Below, piece by piece: positions 44,707 to 57,812 of a stretch of DNA of 64,000 bases. The position numbers and the translations under genes are program-made. Source of the DNA: Solanum dulcamara (taxonomy: Eukaryota; Streptophyta; Magnoliopsida; Solanales; Solanaceae); the NCBI RefSeq assembly GCF_947179165.1, contig NC_077240.1:49040501-49104500 (forward strand), read 5' to 3'. Within the stretch, counting starts at the first letter, position 1. Each line of letters starts with the position of its first letter. The notes below the pieces were generated by a model. The model had not been told where the DNA came from. It searched no databases and worked only from the letters and a program-made list of their open reading frames with translations.

Positions 44707-45147
44707 TGTCACGACCCAAGCGTATGGCCTAGATGTGACATGGCGAATGAGAAATCTGAAAGTACCTCAAACAAGCCTCGTAGCATTCTCTTAGCCTTTC
44801 ATAGGTAATGATGATAAATAAACAAGCGGAAATCATAATAGTAAAGCTTCAACTTATATATGTCCAACAATACCTCTAACTTTTAGATTTAACGGGGCTA
44901 AGACAAGTCTCTAGCTCACCCTCAATCATAATAGAAAAAATGCCATAGTAAAATATCTCAACATATCATAAGTTAGAAAGATAAAGGAGTATTATTCCCG
45001 GAACATGGGAACTCACCAAAAGTAGTCTTTAATGGAATCTCAACTAGCCACATGGAGGAGAACGAGGAGGAGCACTAGTCCCTACATGGTGATATCATGT
45101 AGGCAAAAGAGTATGCGTTAGTACTTTAAATGTACTAAGTATGTAAG
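44707..45147 (-). repeat. Element C 3' LTR, head before the B insertion
   Basis: It starts TGTCACGACCC and matches 20897-21335 with about 26 substitutions, mostly transitions. It ends at gtaag (45143-45147), the target site of B. The continuation of the same LTR is at 14000-15933 in the other duplicate unit. Confidence 0.9.
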
Positions 45148-48100
45148 TGTCACGACCCAACCCCGTAAGCCGCGACTGGGGTCCTACTTGGACCCTCTTA
45201 TGCGTATTTATCAGCTACACTTAAGTTGAACCGTGTGTGATGTGATACTATATACAAAAACCTCAATAGTTTAAAACTTTTTCATGTACCTGTAGCCTCT
45301 TTTATTCGTATCATATCATGAAAGGGAACGCACCGACGAGGCTACCATAACATAAAAACATTTACAACATGCCATATAGGCACAGTCAAAACAAACTTAT
45401 AAACAACCCACATCCATATGTCGACAGACCTCTAGGAATAGTAATAGCAATATATGGTAGGACAGGGCCTTCGCCGTACCCCTGAATGTATAAATATATA
45501 CATTAAGTGACCGGTATCAAAAATTAGGCTCCAGAACAGTGAAGCACTTCCGACATAGCTGAGAGGAACTCCTAAGCTAACGGATCTCCAGAATGAACAT
45601 CTATACCTACGGGCATGAAACGCAGCCCCACGGGGAATGGGGGGTCAATACGATATATGTACTGAGTATATAAAGCATAACGCATCACAACTGAGAGAAC
45701 AACTGAAATAGGGATACAAGAAATAAGTATAACAGTTAATAAGGTACTATACCTGCATCTTATAACATAAGGGCATGTACATCATCTTCACATACCGTAT
45801 TCGGCCCACTGGGGTATGCAGAGTTACCATGTCATCACATACGACGTCGTGTCATAGGTTACAATTACCTTATTATGTTTTCATATGCATGCCCATCTAT
45901 CATTACATATCATACCATACCCAGCCCAGTATGGATCTCGGTGTTATAATTATATATCACATACCATACTCGGCCCATTAGAGGACTCAGTGTTATCATC
46001 ATATCATTATATACCGTACCTAGCTCTTTAAGGGACTCAGTGTTATAATCATAGCATCATATACCATACCCGGCCCATTAGGGGACTTGGTGTTATAATC
46101 ATAGCATCATATAACGTACCCGGCCTATTAAGGGACTCGGTGTTATAATCATATCATCATATACCATACCCAACCCATTAAGGGACTCGATGCTATAATC
46201 ATATCATCATATACCGTACCCGACCCATTAGGGGACTCGGTGTCATAGTCATCATATATAGGTAGATCATTATTTGAGACTCACTAAGGTAATCATACTA
46301 AACTATCATTCGTGGATCAGGATAATAATCATCCCAGGTGCCCTTTGAGTGCCACTAGGGCTATATTAAGTGAAGTCTTAGGAATTATAGACATATTTTA
46401 GGGTAATGCCAACCGGCTTAAGGGAATCATAGACATCTGTCATCACAGAGTCCTTAGGACTAGGAGCTCTAAGTCCCACTATTAATCGACAGATAGACGG
46501 TTCAGGGAAGGTAGCTCAACTACGATGAGAGTTTTCCTGCCAAGGAGTGAATATGAGACGTATAGCGTATTCGGAGCTTAAGAATGGATTTACTCTAGAG
46601 CTAGTATCATGTATCATTTTCTTTAAGACATGTCAAAAGAAAGAAAGGGTAGGCCTCACCTATTTGTCCCTTCCTATCCCAAAGGAGTTTGAGAGACAAT
46701 AATTCACCTATCGTAGGCGTCCTAGTATTTAGCAGTGGATAAGAATCAAGAGGTATGCTCGGGGCCTTATGAATAGAATTATCCCCACTTGCATATGCAG
46801 ATATACATATTGCACTTCTATCAAGGATATGCCAAGAGAAGGGAAGGATAGCCTTACATACTCATCACTTCCTAACATATGGAAGGCTTGAGAAGGCCTA
46901 ATTCAATTACTGTAAGAGTGCTTTCATCAAGAAGTAAATGAGGACCGTGAACTACGCTTGGAATTTATGAGTAGATTTACCCTCAATATCATATCATTCA
47001 TTACTTAACTTGAAGACATGCCAAAAGAAGAAACAAGATAGGCTTTACATACTTATGCCAAAAACATACCAAAAGAAAGCTTCACATACCTTGTCCGAGT
47101 TATTCCTTATCCTGTTTGCCTCGTCGTCCTTTGAACCTATCCAACATAAAAGTAATATGAACATCAACCCTTCTTAACTTTCCAGCATCTTAGGTTATAC
47201 CTTAGTATTAATGGAATATATTTCCTTAGTCGTTTCCTCGACTAGTTCTTTAGTTTGCTAAGGCGTTAACAAAAATTGGACAGCACCTCCCCTATAATGT
47301 GCCCTATACAAATTTACGATTTGGTCCCTAAGACCTACAACCAACCAACAACAACAACCTGTAGCAATTCACACCAACAATATACAATATAAACTCAAAA
47401 TGACTCATTCAAAAAGATGATATCAAATAGGGCGTCTAGTCTTTATTCTATAACGCCTTTCATTATACGAAATGAGGGTTCGTGTGGCTACAACCAGCAG
47501 CATACACACCACTTTTAGAATGCATTTAGGCCCTGCAACAATACATTACACCCCTGCAGCAACAACTCACTCAAAACTATCAAAACGTGAATTTTGGACA
47601 GCTTACTGTTTTACCTTCTTGCTTCGTTTCGAAGGGGTAATGTAGGGAACCAGGATTTAAGTCCTTCATGAAAGTTATAGACATGTGTATTAGGGTCGCA
47701 TAAAATTTTTAATCACCCCTACATCAATTCTTTACAAAAATATATGCCCAAAACACCAACAGTAGTCCGTGTAAGATTTCCAAAACCAAAATCTGGGCAG
47801 TACCTCCTCTATACTTCATCACCATTTTTGGAGAACCTAAAAGCAATAATGGATTTTAAAAGTCTACATGAAAGTTATAGAAATATTAAATAACTTTCCA
47901 AAGATTATTGAATCACCCGAAATGAAGCTATACACAATAAGTTATACCAATATTACTAGAAACTGTCCCCTCCAAAAACGGGTTTGTTAACTAGTTTTTA
48001 ACATTTTCCCTCTTTTTTCTTTCAACTTTCTCTCAAGTTCCAAGCTGAAGAATTAATTCCTTAGACATCATAAGATACATATATACACCTCCATGGGGTT

Positions 48101-48814
48101 GAGGAACATCATAGATAATTAATTCACAGAGGAAAATTGAAGAACTTACCTTAATTTTTCCAAAACGTGGCTACCTTTCTCCTTTTTCTTCTTCACGTTT
48201 TTCCTTCTAAGTTCTTGGATGATTTTGGATAAATGACTTGCTTTAAGAGTCATAAAACATAAATACATGGGCTGACTTGGAGGTGACACGTGTCATCCCC
48301 TTAGGGTGACACGTGTTAAGCCATGATTGGCCACCGTATCATGCTGCCAACTAGGGGCTACCATGTGGCAGTGGGGTCCACCCCCCCAAGAAGATGCATC
48401 ACCTACTTGACCCTAAGTAGGTGCATCACCTACTTGCTTGAGGTTCTCCCACGTGTCGCTCCCCCATTGGCTGCCACGTGTCGTCTTTTCCCCTTCCTCG
48501 CGGGTTCATAATCTCGTCTTATTTTAGAAGCCTATGTAATCCATGCTACATAAGCTTGGTATGTCCTTAAGAAACTCAAGTATATACGACTTATAAATTA
48601 GTAGCTTACGTAGGTAAATCGAGTCCTACGACTCATTACTTGGCCTCCAATTCCTTTCGGATTCTTATGACTCTATTTCCAACCTTCTCTACTATAGGGT
48701 ATCACATTCTCCCTTCCTTGGAGTCGTTTGATAGTGTTGTAGCTTATCAGGCTCACATGATAATGTCTAAAGAACTTAAGAGACATTCCGAGCTCGAGAG
48801 TGTGGGGTGTAACA
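45148..48814 (-). repeat. Element B 3' LTR (3667 bp)
   Basis: Bounded TGTCACGACCC...GGGTGTAACA and followed by a PPT, so it is the 3' LTR of the minus-strand B. It pairs with 10309-13999 and 62528-64000. It has about seven minisatellite units (45905-46255) and an extra ~45 bp near 47215-47262 relative to the 5' LTR. The ACGTG block recurs at about 48280-48490. Confidence 0.92.
45905..46255. repeat. 50-bp minisatellite in the B 3' LTR, about 7 units
   Basis: Same unit as 11070-11465, with cores ATACCGTACCC and GGGACTCGGTGTTATAATC. Single-base differences between units are more frequent than between the two duplicate copies. Confidence 0.88.
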
Positions 48815-48849
48815 TCCTTCCCCCTTTAGAACATTCGTCCTCGAATGTT
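48815..48849 (-). promoter_or_regulatory. Element B polypurine tract and adjacent hairpin
   Basis: The minus strand over 48828-48815 reads TAAAGGGGGAAGGA, directly against the LTR. AACATTCG (48830-48837) and CGAATGTT (48842-48849) form a perfect 8-bp stem with loop tcct. Confidence 0.85.
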
Positions 48850-48959
48850 GAATAAAACTTCCCTTAAGACTTTATACAAACTGTAGGGAGATTCCCTTCT
48901 ATTGCAATAACATACATGTTCATCCAAGTAATTAATATATGAGTTCCAGGAGTGGGGTT

Positions 48960-49425
48960 TTACCCATAGACATTTGGGAATAGGTACGAATACCTGTGTT
49001 TCATGTCCTCTTCAGTTTCCCAAGTTATTTCTTCATGATTCTTATTCCGCCACGGTATCTTGACAAAAGCTATGTCCTTAGTTCGCACCCCTTTTAATTG
49101 GCCGATCCAAGATGGCAATAAGTTGCCCCTCGTAGGATAACTCTCTATTACATAGACCTCCTCCCCGGGAAATATTCTGGGAGGGTCATTGATATACTTG
49201 CGGAGCATTGATCTGTGAGAACTGAATGTATTGCTTCAAATCAGACAGTAGGTCCCACTCATAGGCAGCTCTATCCATCATAACCCATATAAACTTATAC
49301 TTCCGTAGAGTGTGAGGTCAGCTTGGACTATAACCTAGATTAATCGCCTTCCATTCCCGAGTCGGGATTCCCATCCCCCGTAACAGGCTATCAAGCCTCT
49401 GATGCTCCTCTTCATTTAAGCCATT
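48960..49425 (-). pseudogene. pol: Element B integrase remnant, internally deleted
   Basis: On the minus strand, from 49425 down, it reads EEHQRLDSLLRGMGIPTREW, the linker before the integrase core. A core start with FIWVMMDR follows, then an abrupt jump to the C terminus: open part 49208-48960 with MLRKYINDP, VKIPWRNKNHEEITWE and KHRYSYLFP, a chromodomain-like end. Most of the catalytic core is deleted and a stop lies near 49320. This is the only coding trace of B in the window. Confidence 0.8.
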
Positions 49426-50411
49426 ACACAACTCCTCTTAATTCAACTTGTAACAACTTAGGTATGCTATCTTGCTATTTTACTCAGATGTTCCTTTTAG
49501 TTTTATTACCACACATTATACTGTAATTCTTACACAAATGTGTGTAGGTACGCAGAGCTATTCAGAAAATGCTTTAGTGTCGCTATACTAGTAGCTACCT
49601 CCTTCGGTCGAGGTCAGGGCTCCGCTATGGCTGAGATCCTTGCTTGGTCACAACACCAACAGCTACATAGCTGAGATACAACAGGCTGCAGTCACTACTA
49701 GTAACAACATTATTGGAGATCCTTGCTTGGTTGATTACTTGTGCAGGGTCACAAAGCTTCAAACAAAAGGAGGCAACAACCATGAATGCAGGGGACTCAC
49801 ACCTGCAGCAGCCCCCTTGCTTCCAAGCTTCTTGGAGCACCTCTTTCATCAAAAATACCAAGGCTGCTGAATACTCCAGTTCCATATACTTCTCCTCCTT
49901 TCACCCTCCTTAGCTTATTATCAGGTTCTTGATGGGTTACATAGTTCCTTTGGATTTACTTGGTACGACAAGACTAAAAAGAGCAAAGATGAAAAGAATT
50001 ATCCCATCCCATGCGAGATAGAAGTTTCGTATACTTGTTCTTCTTCAATGTAGCTATGTTTGATTCGTAGCATATTTGAATAGGACTAGTGTAGGTTACT
50101 TTCTTGTTTTCTCATGGAAGGGGAGAGTCTCCCTCATTTATGCTTTTTTAGTCGATTTGTACTGGGAGGAGTCCTCTCATAGGTTTACTGCTTTCTAATT
50201 ATAGTTAACCCTTTTTGTATCGGGGATGAGTTAGCCGACCTTAGTAGGTTAGCCGACTTATCAACCAACATAGGATCGGAGGTAAGGTTTTATGTCCCCC
50301 TCCTTGTACTTTTACTTTTGTTATCTATTTTAAGGCTTGGGGGTGCTGCTCAACCCCTGACTGTGCACGAGAGGTGGGAGCCTCGTGTAGGGTCTGTTCC
50401 CTTAAAAAAAT
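49426..50411. other. Unclassified ~985-bp sequence ending in an A-run
   Basis: It matches none of the elements in the window. Short open frames at 49625-49913 look random. The right end reads TCTGTTCCCTTAAAAAAATA and joins directly to a truncated A LTR. A 3' A-run is typical of a retroposed or LINE-type end, but no RT or endonuclease is seen. A 16-bp direct repeat GAGATCCTTGCTTGGT is at 49633-49648 and 49716-49731. Confidence 0.45.
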
Positions 50412-52914
50412 AAATAGTGAAAGGTGTAAGTTGTTAGCCAACTAATTTTTTTTTTCATCTCAATTAAATAGAATAAAAATTCCAATTTAGGACAGGTGAC
50501 TTCTCAAAATAGTTTTTTTCTAAAATAGCTTCCGAGACATTTCATGTATTACGATAATTTATGCTTCATTCGAATATTCCAACTCCAAAGGGGAAATTTT
50601 GTGCTTCATAAAACTTAGAAATGTACATACCCCAAAGTTTACAAAATAAGCAACCATCCTTAAGTTACAACCCTTAGAAATACATATATATATATACAAA
50701 TATACAAGCAACCCATAAATAATATACACGCCCCAAAATACTACAAAATATAGATGCCTATATACAAATGTGATCTTCATTTAAGCTCCCAAAACTTCAT
50801 CTCCAATGGCCAACCTCAAGCCTCTTCTCAGACATTTCCTACGATAGAAATAACTATCGCTAAGCATAAAGCTTAGTGGTGTAAAACTACAAGTTTGAAG
50901 CCTTTGGGTTTCCACCATATTCTTTTCAAGTCATGAGCCGCACCAATGTACAATAATAATTAAAACAAGGCAACAACTATATCATGAGTATCAAGTTCTA
51001 AATGTAAAAGCTTAAGTGTAAATAATTCATAGAAGTACATTGACAAGATTTAGCACCAAGTTTCGCCCAATATGTACGTCATGCCGTCACACCAACATGA
51101 TCAAGTATCAAGAAGGACCGGATCCCTATATCAAGAAAGGTAAAGACCCAATAATCAAGAGAACCAAGAACCATATTAAAAATGGCTTCCAAATACGTAC
51201 TTAAAATGAACAACTTCCATACTTAAGATGAACTAAAAATCCATAATCAAGATGGCAAAGGGTCCAAACCAAGAGGCATGCCAATAGTGACAAAGTCACA
51301 GCCACAAAAAGGACAAGGTCCATAAGAATGTCAAGTGATCGAGCAATCCGTACAAGTGAGCGAGTTAAGCAAGTATCTTGTAAATTTCCCAAGATACCAA
51401 TATGACAAGAGATATTTCTAGACAATAGCAACCATACCAAGATAGGCTTTCAATATATTAGTAGGTAACAAGAGTTTATACACAAACCTCAGCCTTTTAG
51501 CATACAACAATCCAACACGACTTCAAAAGTTCAAACCGTAGGCCATCAAATGTCTCAAGTTCCTCAACTTGCACACGATATAAATATCCTTGAAAATACC
51601 ATTAAATGACTTATTTAAATTTCCAGAATATCCATAATATTGACATAAAACAAGATTTATTATTGCAAATAAGCCTAGAATATTTCGATCTGAATTATGT
51701 TACTAAAACAGTAAATTCGGAAAGTCAAGTACCACAACTTGAATCTAAATTTCGAAACTCAAAACAGCAAAACTGGACTTTATCCCCTTCATGAAACTTT
51801 TAAATATACTTCTTAAGTTTGCAACCCAAAAGAAATAAACTCAAAATTCATTTTGTACAAAAAGATATCATCCAATTACTAACAGCTACTTAAAAATGAG
51901 AATCTGGACAGCCACACTTGTCCGGTTGTATCTAAGTTTGCAACCTGAAAACGGCAAAAATGAACTTTATTCCCTTCACAAAACATTTAGATCTATGTCT
52001 TAAGTTTCCAATCCAAAATAAGCAACACAAAAGTCATTTTGTACAAAAATATATCATCAACGCACTAACAGCAGTACCATCTCAAAAACGTGTTTGCAAA
52101 CAAAGTTTAGTCCCCCAATTTCGACAACAACAACTTATCAACCACATTATCAACAATCATTCTACATCATAAATTAACTAATTCCACACATTTAATCAAA
52201 CCAAAACAGCCCCAAATCCATAAGTCTCAACAAAGCAAACAACAAGTTTACAACGCTTACTTCCTCCGTTTTAAACGGTTAAATCTCTAAACAAGCTTGT
52301 TAACAAGAAAAAGAACATCAATCTAACCTTAGGTGTGCAGAAAATACGACAACACACTCCTTACTAGCTGATGTTTAGCTCAAAGTGAAGACAACGTAAC
52401 GTGCAACGCCTTTTTCTTCACGAGTTTCAGAATTCGGGACTCAGATTTGGGTCAAAAATGGCTTCTTATCCTAGAAGATCTTTCTTTCTCTCTTTCTCTA
52501 AGATGTTCTAGAAACTTATGGTCTAAAAATAGAAGAGATAAGCGAACTTATCCTTTAAAAGTCAAAGAAAATGGGCCTGACCCGACTTGGATTCGGGTTG
52601 AGCCCAATTTCATCACCCTGCTTGACCCTTCTGCATTAAAATGTCCATAACATTTTATCCTGATGTTTTCTATAAGCCCACAACCTATGGTTTGAAAGGT
52701 ATTTTAATTATATACAACTTTCATTTGATGAGGTTTCCCAAATTTCCAAATTATAATGGGTTTATGACCTCCCTAAGTCTGATCACCCGAAAATGTAGCT
52801 AAACAAAAACATTTTTTTCCCCGTAACAAAATTCGAGTCAGTAGCAGTTGATCATATCATCAAGAAATAACCACTTTAATGCAAAAAATAGCTTAAATAA
52901 TTAGGGGCGTTACA
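50412..52914 (-). repeat. Element A copy 2, 3' LTR, truncated at its end
   Basis: It aligns with 57916-60416 of the 5' LTR, but the terminal 103 bp (counterpart of 57813-57915) are missing at the left. LTR-to-LTR differences are denser in the first ~1.2 kb (about 3%) than in the last 0.7 kb (about 1%). Confidence 0.9.
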
Positions 52915-52950
52915 AATCTCTCCCCCTTAAGAAATTTCGTCTCGAAATTT
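52915..52950 (-). promoter_or_regulatory. Element A copy 2, polypurine tract and hairpin
   Basis: Identical to 696-731: CTTAAGGGGGAGAGATT on the minus strand, with the AAATTTCG/CGAAATTT stem at 52932-52950. Confidence 0.85.
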
Positions 52951-52958
52951 ACCTTATG

Positions 52959-54212
52959 CTAGTCCCGAAACAAATGGGGATATTGAATTCGCATGTCCTC
53001 CTCACGCTCCCAAGTTTCTTCATTGACAGAATGATTTCTCCAAAGGACTTTTACTAAAGGAACTTTCTTGTTTCTAAGCTCTTTTGTCTCATGGGCCAAG
53101 ATTTGGATAGGTTCCTCATTATATGTCACATTTGGACTTATCTCAATCAATTCGACAGGAAGAACATGAGATGGATCTGAGCGATATCTTCTAAGCATAG
53201 AAACATGGAAGACATTGTGGATTCTATCTAACTCCGGTGGAAGAGCTAGTTTATAAGCAACTGGACCAACTCTCTCAAGTACTTCATATGGTCCAATAAA
53301 TCGAGGATTAAGTTTTCCTTTTTTGCCAAATATCATAATCTTCTTTCATGGAGAAACCTTTAAAAATACCTTATCTCCCACTTGGTACTCAATTTCACGC
53401 CTCTTAAGATCAGCATAAGATTTTTGTCTATCTAAAGCAATTTTTAGATGGTCTTTGATGACTTTTACCTTATCTTCAGTTTGTTGCACAATATCAGGAT
53501 CAATAAGTTTTCGTTCACCAACTTCACTCTAGCAAAGAGGAGTTCTACACTTTTTCCCATATAAGGCTTCGTAGGGAGGCATGCCAATACTTGATTGGTA
53601 GCTATTATTATAAGCAAATTCTACCAAGGCTAGGTGTCTGTCCCAACTACCTTCAAATTCCATAATGCAAGCTCAAAGCATATCTTCCAACATTTGAATC
53701 ACCCTCTCGGATTGGCCGTCTGTATGAGGGTGGAAAGACGTACTAAAGTTCAACCTAGTGCCCAAAGCATCTTGCAAGCTAGTCCAGAATCTAGATGTAA
53801 ACCTTGGGTCTCGGTCAGATACAATAGAAACAGGAACTCCATGTAGCCTCACAATCTCATTAACATACAATTCTGCTAAATATTCAAGTGAGTAATCCAT
53901 TTTGATGTCCAAGAAATGAGCACTTTTGGTTAGCCTATCCACTATAACCCAAATTGCATCATGATTTCTTTGAGTGCGTGGAAGCCCAGAAACAAAGTCC
54001 ATGGTTATCCTTTCCCATTTCCACTCAGGTATCGATAAGGATTGTAGTAAGCCTGTTGGGACTTGATGCTCGGCCTTTATCTATTGACAAGCTAAGCATT
54101 TAGAAATATATTCTGCAATGTCCTTCTTCATACCATTCCACCAGTAATGTTCTTTGATGGTTTGATACATTTTGGTACCTCTAGGATGCATTGCATATAG
54201 TGAAGTATGTGC
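52959..54212 (-). pseudogene. pol: Element A copy 2, integrase with chromodomain-like tail
   Basis: Same domain order as 740-1993, with the DDE residues present. Stops are at 54213, 54081, 53673 and 53346 (shared) and at 53529-53531 (TAG, private: TGG in copy 1). The C-terminal 125 codons (53336-52959) are open here because copy 1's stop at 932-934 is GAA in this copy. The two copies therefore died at the same sites and then diverged by one nonsense change each. Confidence 0.9.
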
Positions 54213-56162
54213 TTAATTCAAGATTTCTCTCCTCAATTTGTCATCATTAGGAATGCATAACCTATTTTGGTATAACAAGACAACATCCTCCTTTAATGTA
54301 AAATCTTTCTTTTTCCCCTTTTGAACTTCTTTGGTCAATTTTATGAGTTTCTCATCTAACTTTTGCGCTTCTTTCACCTGTTCACGCAATGTTGTCTTGA
54401 CTTGCAAATTAGCAACCATCGAACCATATGAATCAAGTGTAAAATAGACATTCATGTCTCTTAACTCTAGAAGCAAAGGCAAAGGATTCAGATGCAAGCT
54501 TGCAAAGGATTTGCGACTCAAGGCGTCTGCAACCATATTAGCTTTACCTGGGTGATAGTCAATCGTGTAGTCATAATCTTTTATGAGTTCAAGCCATCTG
54601 CGTTGTCTTAAGTTCAGCTCTTTCTGCGTACCCAAGTATTTTAAGCTCTTGTGATCAGTGAATATATGACACTTTTCTCCATACAAATAATGCCGGCATA
54701 TCTTTAAGGCGAACTCTATAGCAGCAAGTTCTAGATCATGAGTAGGATAATTCAATTCATGTAGTTTTAATTTTCGAGAGGCATATGAAATAACTTTCCC
54801 TTCTTGCATTAACACACATCCCAAACCACGATGAGATGCATCACTATATATCACATACTCTTTCCCCTCCATTGGTAGAGTAAGTATAGGCGCTTGTGTC
54901 AACAAGAATTTGAGTGTTTCAAAGCTCTCTTGGCACTTGTCATCCCAAGTAAACTTCACTTCCTTCTTCAAAAGTCTAGTCAAAGGAGAGGCTATAAGAG
55001 AGAAGCCTTTCACAAACCTTCTATAGTATCCTGCTAAACCCAAGAAACTTCTTACCTCAGTAGGACTTTTAGGAGTTTTCCATTCAACAACTGCTTCAAT
55101 TTTACTAGGATCCACCTTCACACCTTCGACTGATACAACATGTCCCAGAAAAGCCACTTCATTAAGCCAAAATTCACACTTTGAAAGCTTAGCATAAAGT
55201 TCCTTCTCTTTCAAAGCTTGTAAAACAATCCGAAGATGTTTATCATGCTCTTCTTTACTCTTGGAATATATTAAAATATCATCTATAAAGACTACCACAA
55301 ATTGATCAATGTAAGGCCTAAATATTCGATTCATTAAATCCATGAATATTGTAGGAGCATTAGTCAATCCGAATGGCATCACTAAAAATTCATAATGACC
55401 GTATCGAGTTCTAAAAGCAGTTTTAGGAACATCTTCCTTTCTAACACGCAGTTGGTGATACCCAGACCTTATATCAATCTTTGAGAAAAAATTGGCACCC
55501 TTCAGCTGGTCAAACAAATCATCAATCCTTGGTAGTGGATATCTGTTCTTGATTGTTATTTTGTTCAATTGTCTATAATCAATACACAGTCTAAGAGTAC
55601 CATTTTTCTTCTTCACAAATAGCATAGGGGCTCCCCAAGGAGAAACACTTGGACGAATAAAACCTTTCTCAAGAAGGTCTTGCAATTGATTTTTCAATTC
55701 CCTTAATTCTGCTGGTGCCATTTTATAAGGAGTGATAGAAATAGGAGTAGATCCAGGAATGAGCTCGATCGGAAATTCAACTTCTCTTTCTGGTGGTAAC
55801 CCAAGAAAATTTTCTGGAAACACTTCCGGAAAGTCACACACAGTAGGTATATCTTTAAGACTAGGACTCTCCATACGTGTATCAATTATGTGATCAAGAT
55901 ATGCACTGCAACCTTGACGAATCATCTTTCTTGCTAAAGTTGCAGAAATAATATTAGATGACAATGATCTTTTACCTTGTACAATAATGTGTGACAACGC
56001 AGGGTCCTTAAAAGTCACATGCTTGGACCTACAATCCACTACTGCATGATATTTATAAAGCCAATCCATACCGATAATAATATCAAAATCATGGAAAGTC
56101 ATTTCAATCAAATCAGCAGGAAAGACCAAGTTTTGAATCATGAAGGGACAAGCTTGGTAAAC
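54213..56162 (-). pseudogene. pol: Element A copy 2, protease end, RT and RNase H
   Basis: 642 open codons with the RT ([19 protein letters not shown]) and RNase H motifs described for copy 1. The RNase H segment reads [14 protein letters not shown], with the usual Pro where copy 1 has Leu. Other differences from copy 1 are Leu for Phe near 55995, Pro for Ser near 54478 and Thr for Pro near 54393. In-frame TGA upstream (56163-56165) and TAA at the end (54213-54215). Confidence 0.93.
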
Positions 56163-57029
56163 TCAATTACAAACAACTTGGTAACCCAAAGGACTTTCAA
56201 CTAGAACGTCAAAGTTAAGTCTCACAGATTTCACATTTTCAGGAAGAACAAGTGATGAACAAATATAGGAATGTGTAGAGCTAGGATCAAATAGTGTAAA
56301 CACAGATAAGCCATATAAGTGAAATTTACCAACAACTACGTCCTGTCCCTCTTGATCATCTCTCTGCCTCATAGCATAAGCTCGTGCAGTAGCTCTGGAC
56401 CCGCTAGCTTGAGTTTCTCCACTTGTCCCCGCTGCTTGGTTGTTTTTAGGCCTTGCACCTCTATTGGTTTGAGGAGGATTATTAGAAGACTTCTGAACCG
56501 AGCCCTCAGTATGCAAGGAAGGGACATTTTTAGGCTTAGGACAGTCCCTCACTTTATGATCAAAGCTGCCACAATTAAAACATGCACCAGAAGCTCTCCT
56601 GCAAGCACCATAGTGATTCTTTCCACATTCTGCACAAGTGGGAACGCGAGTCTTGCCTTGTCTATAACTCGAGGTACTAGCTGTAGAAAAATTTAGTCTG
56701 CTTTGCTTCTGTTGATTTGACCTGTTGACACTACCAGCCTTAGAATCATCAAACCTTCCCTTCTTGGATGGATCTCCAAAATCTGACCTAGGCTTCCAGA
56801 ATCTATTCTCATGTCTACTAGCTTCTTCCTTATCAAGTCTTTCCCAAGTGAAAGCAGTAGAAACTAATTTACAAAAGTTCTCATGTTGCAGGATTGCCAC
56901 ATTCTTTCTGATGGAATCGTTTAGGCCATCTTCAAACCTCCTGCATTTATCTTTTTCATCGGTAATAATGCCTCCAGCATAACGAGAGAGTCTAAGAAAT
57001 TTTTGTTGATACTCAGCAATAGACATGAC
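56163..57029 (-). pseudogene. gag: Element A copy 2, gag C-terminal part with zinc knuckle, and protease
   Basis: 287 open codons between two TGA stops, as in copy 1. The zinc knuckle CFNCGSFDHKVRDC and FTLFDPSSTHSYI are unchanged. One Glu-to-Gly difference from copy 1 lies near 56752. Confidence 0.88.
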
Positions 57030-57614
57030 TCATTGCCTTAGATTCAAAAACTCTTTTTTCTTAGCATCACAATAAGCAGGCGGGACATACTTCATATGAA
57101 ATTCTTTAACAAAATCATCCCAGGTAAGAACGGGAGGTTTTGCTTTTGCATTTGGCACACTTACCCACCAGTCATAAGCATCTTTCTGCAATAATGAGAT
57201 GGCATACCTGAATTTGGCAACATCAAAACACTCTAATTGCTCAAACACCTTCTCTATACGTTCAAGCCATTGTTCAGGATCGGTGGGATCAACTGTGCCT
57301 TCAAAATCAACTCCACCCATTTTTCTCATTTTTTCGAAGTTCAACCCATTGGGATCATGAATCGTTTTAGCCATACGGTGAAAGAATTCAGCCATCTGTT
57401 GAAAAGGAAGATTCATAACTTGAATACCACGGCTCATGTGAGAATGCGAACTAGCTCTTACTCCTTGTTGACTTCCCACACCAAACCCACTAGTATGAGG
57501 AATATATTGATCCGAGGACTGTTCGCCAACCCCTTCTACTGTATGAGGTTGGGAATAAGAGTCACCTATATCTTTACTAGCTGCTTCCATAGGTCTACGA
57601 GAAGAAGAGGCCAT
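57030..57614 (-). pseudogene. gag: Element A copy 2, gag capsid N-terminal part
   Basis: 194 codons from the ATG at 57614 to the shared TGA at 57030-57032. Three amino-acid differences from copy 1 (Glu for Lys, Arg for His, Asp for Glu). Capsid motifs DPEQWLERIEKVFEQLEC and DAYDWW are retained. Confidence 0.88.
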
Positions 57615-57795
57615 AACATAACTCTTTTAAAAGTGAAGATCACATTGCATTAGGGACATGAATATGATGCATTTGCAACTTGTATGCATTAAATATGTTA
57701 TTTACCCTATAGTGATCACATAATATAGCCCAAACCTTTTAAAAAAACAAGTGTGTAAGTAAATCACAGCAAAATTCCTAGAATCACAAACCTAG

Positions 57796-57807
57796 GCTCT
57801 GATACCA
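57796..57807 (-). other. Element A copy 2, primer-binding site
   Basis: TGGTATCAGAGC on the minus strand, five bases from the 5' LTR edge at 57813; the same as in copy 1. Confidence 0.93.
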
Positions 57808-57812
57808 ACACT

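Noticed and set aside
49625..49913. Overlapping short frames on both strands in the unclassified segment
   Set aside because: They overlap each other on opposite strands, have no motif, and are of a length expected by chance.
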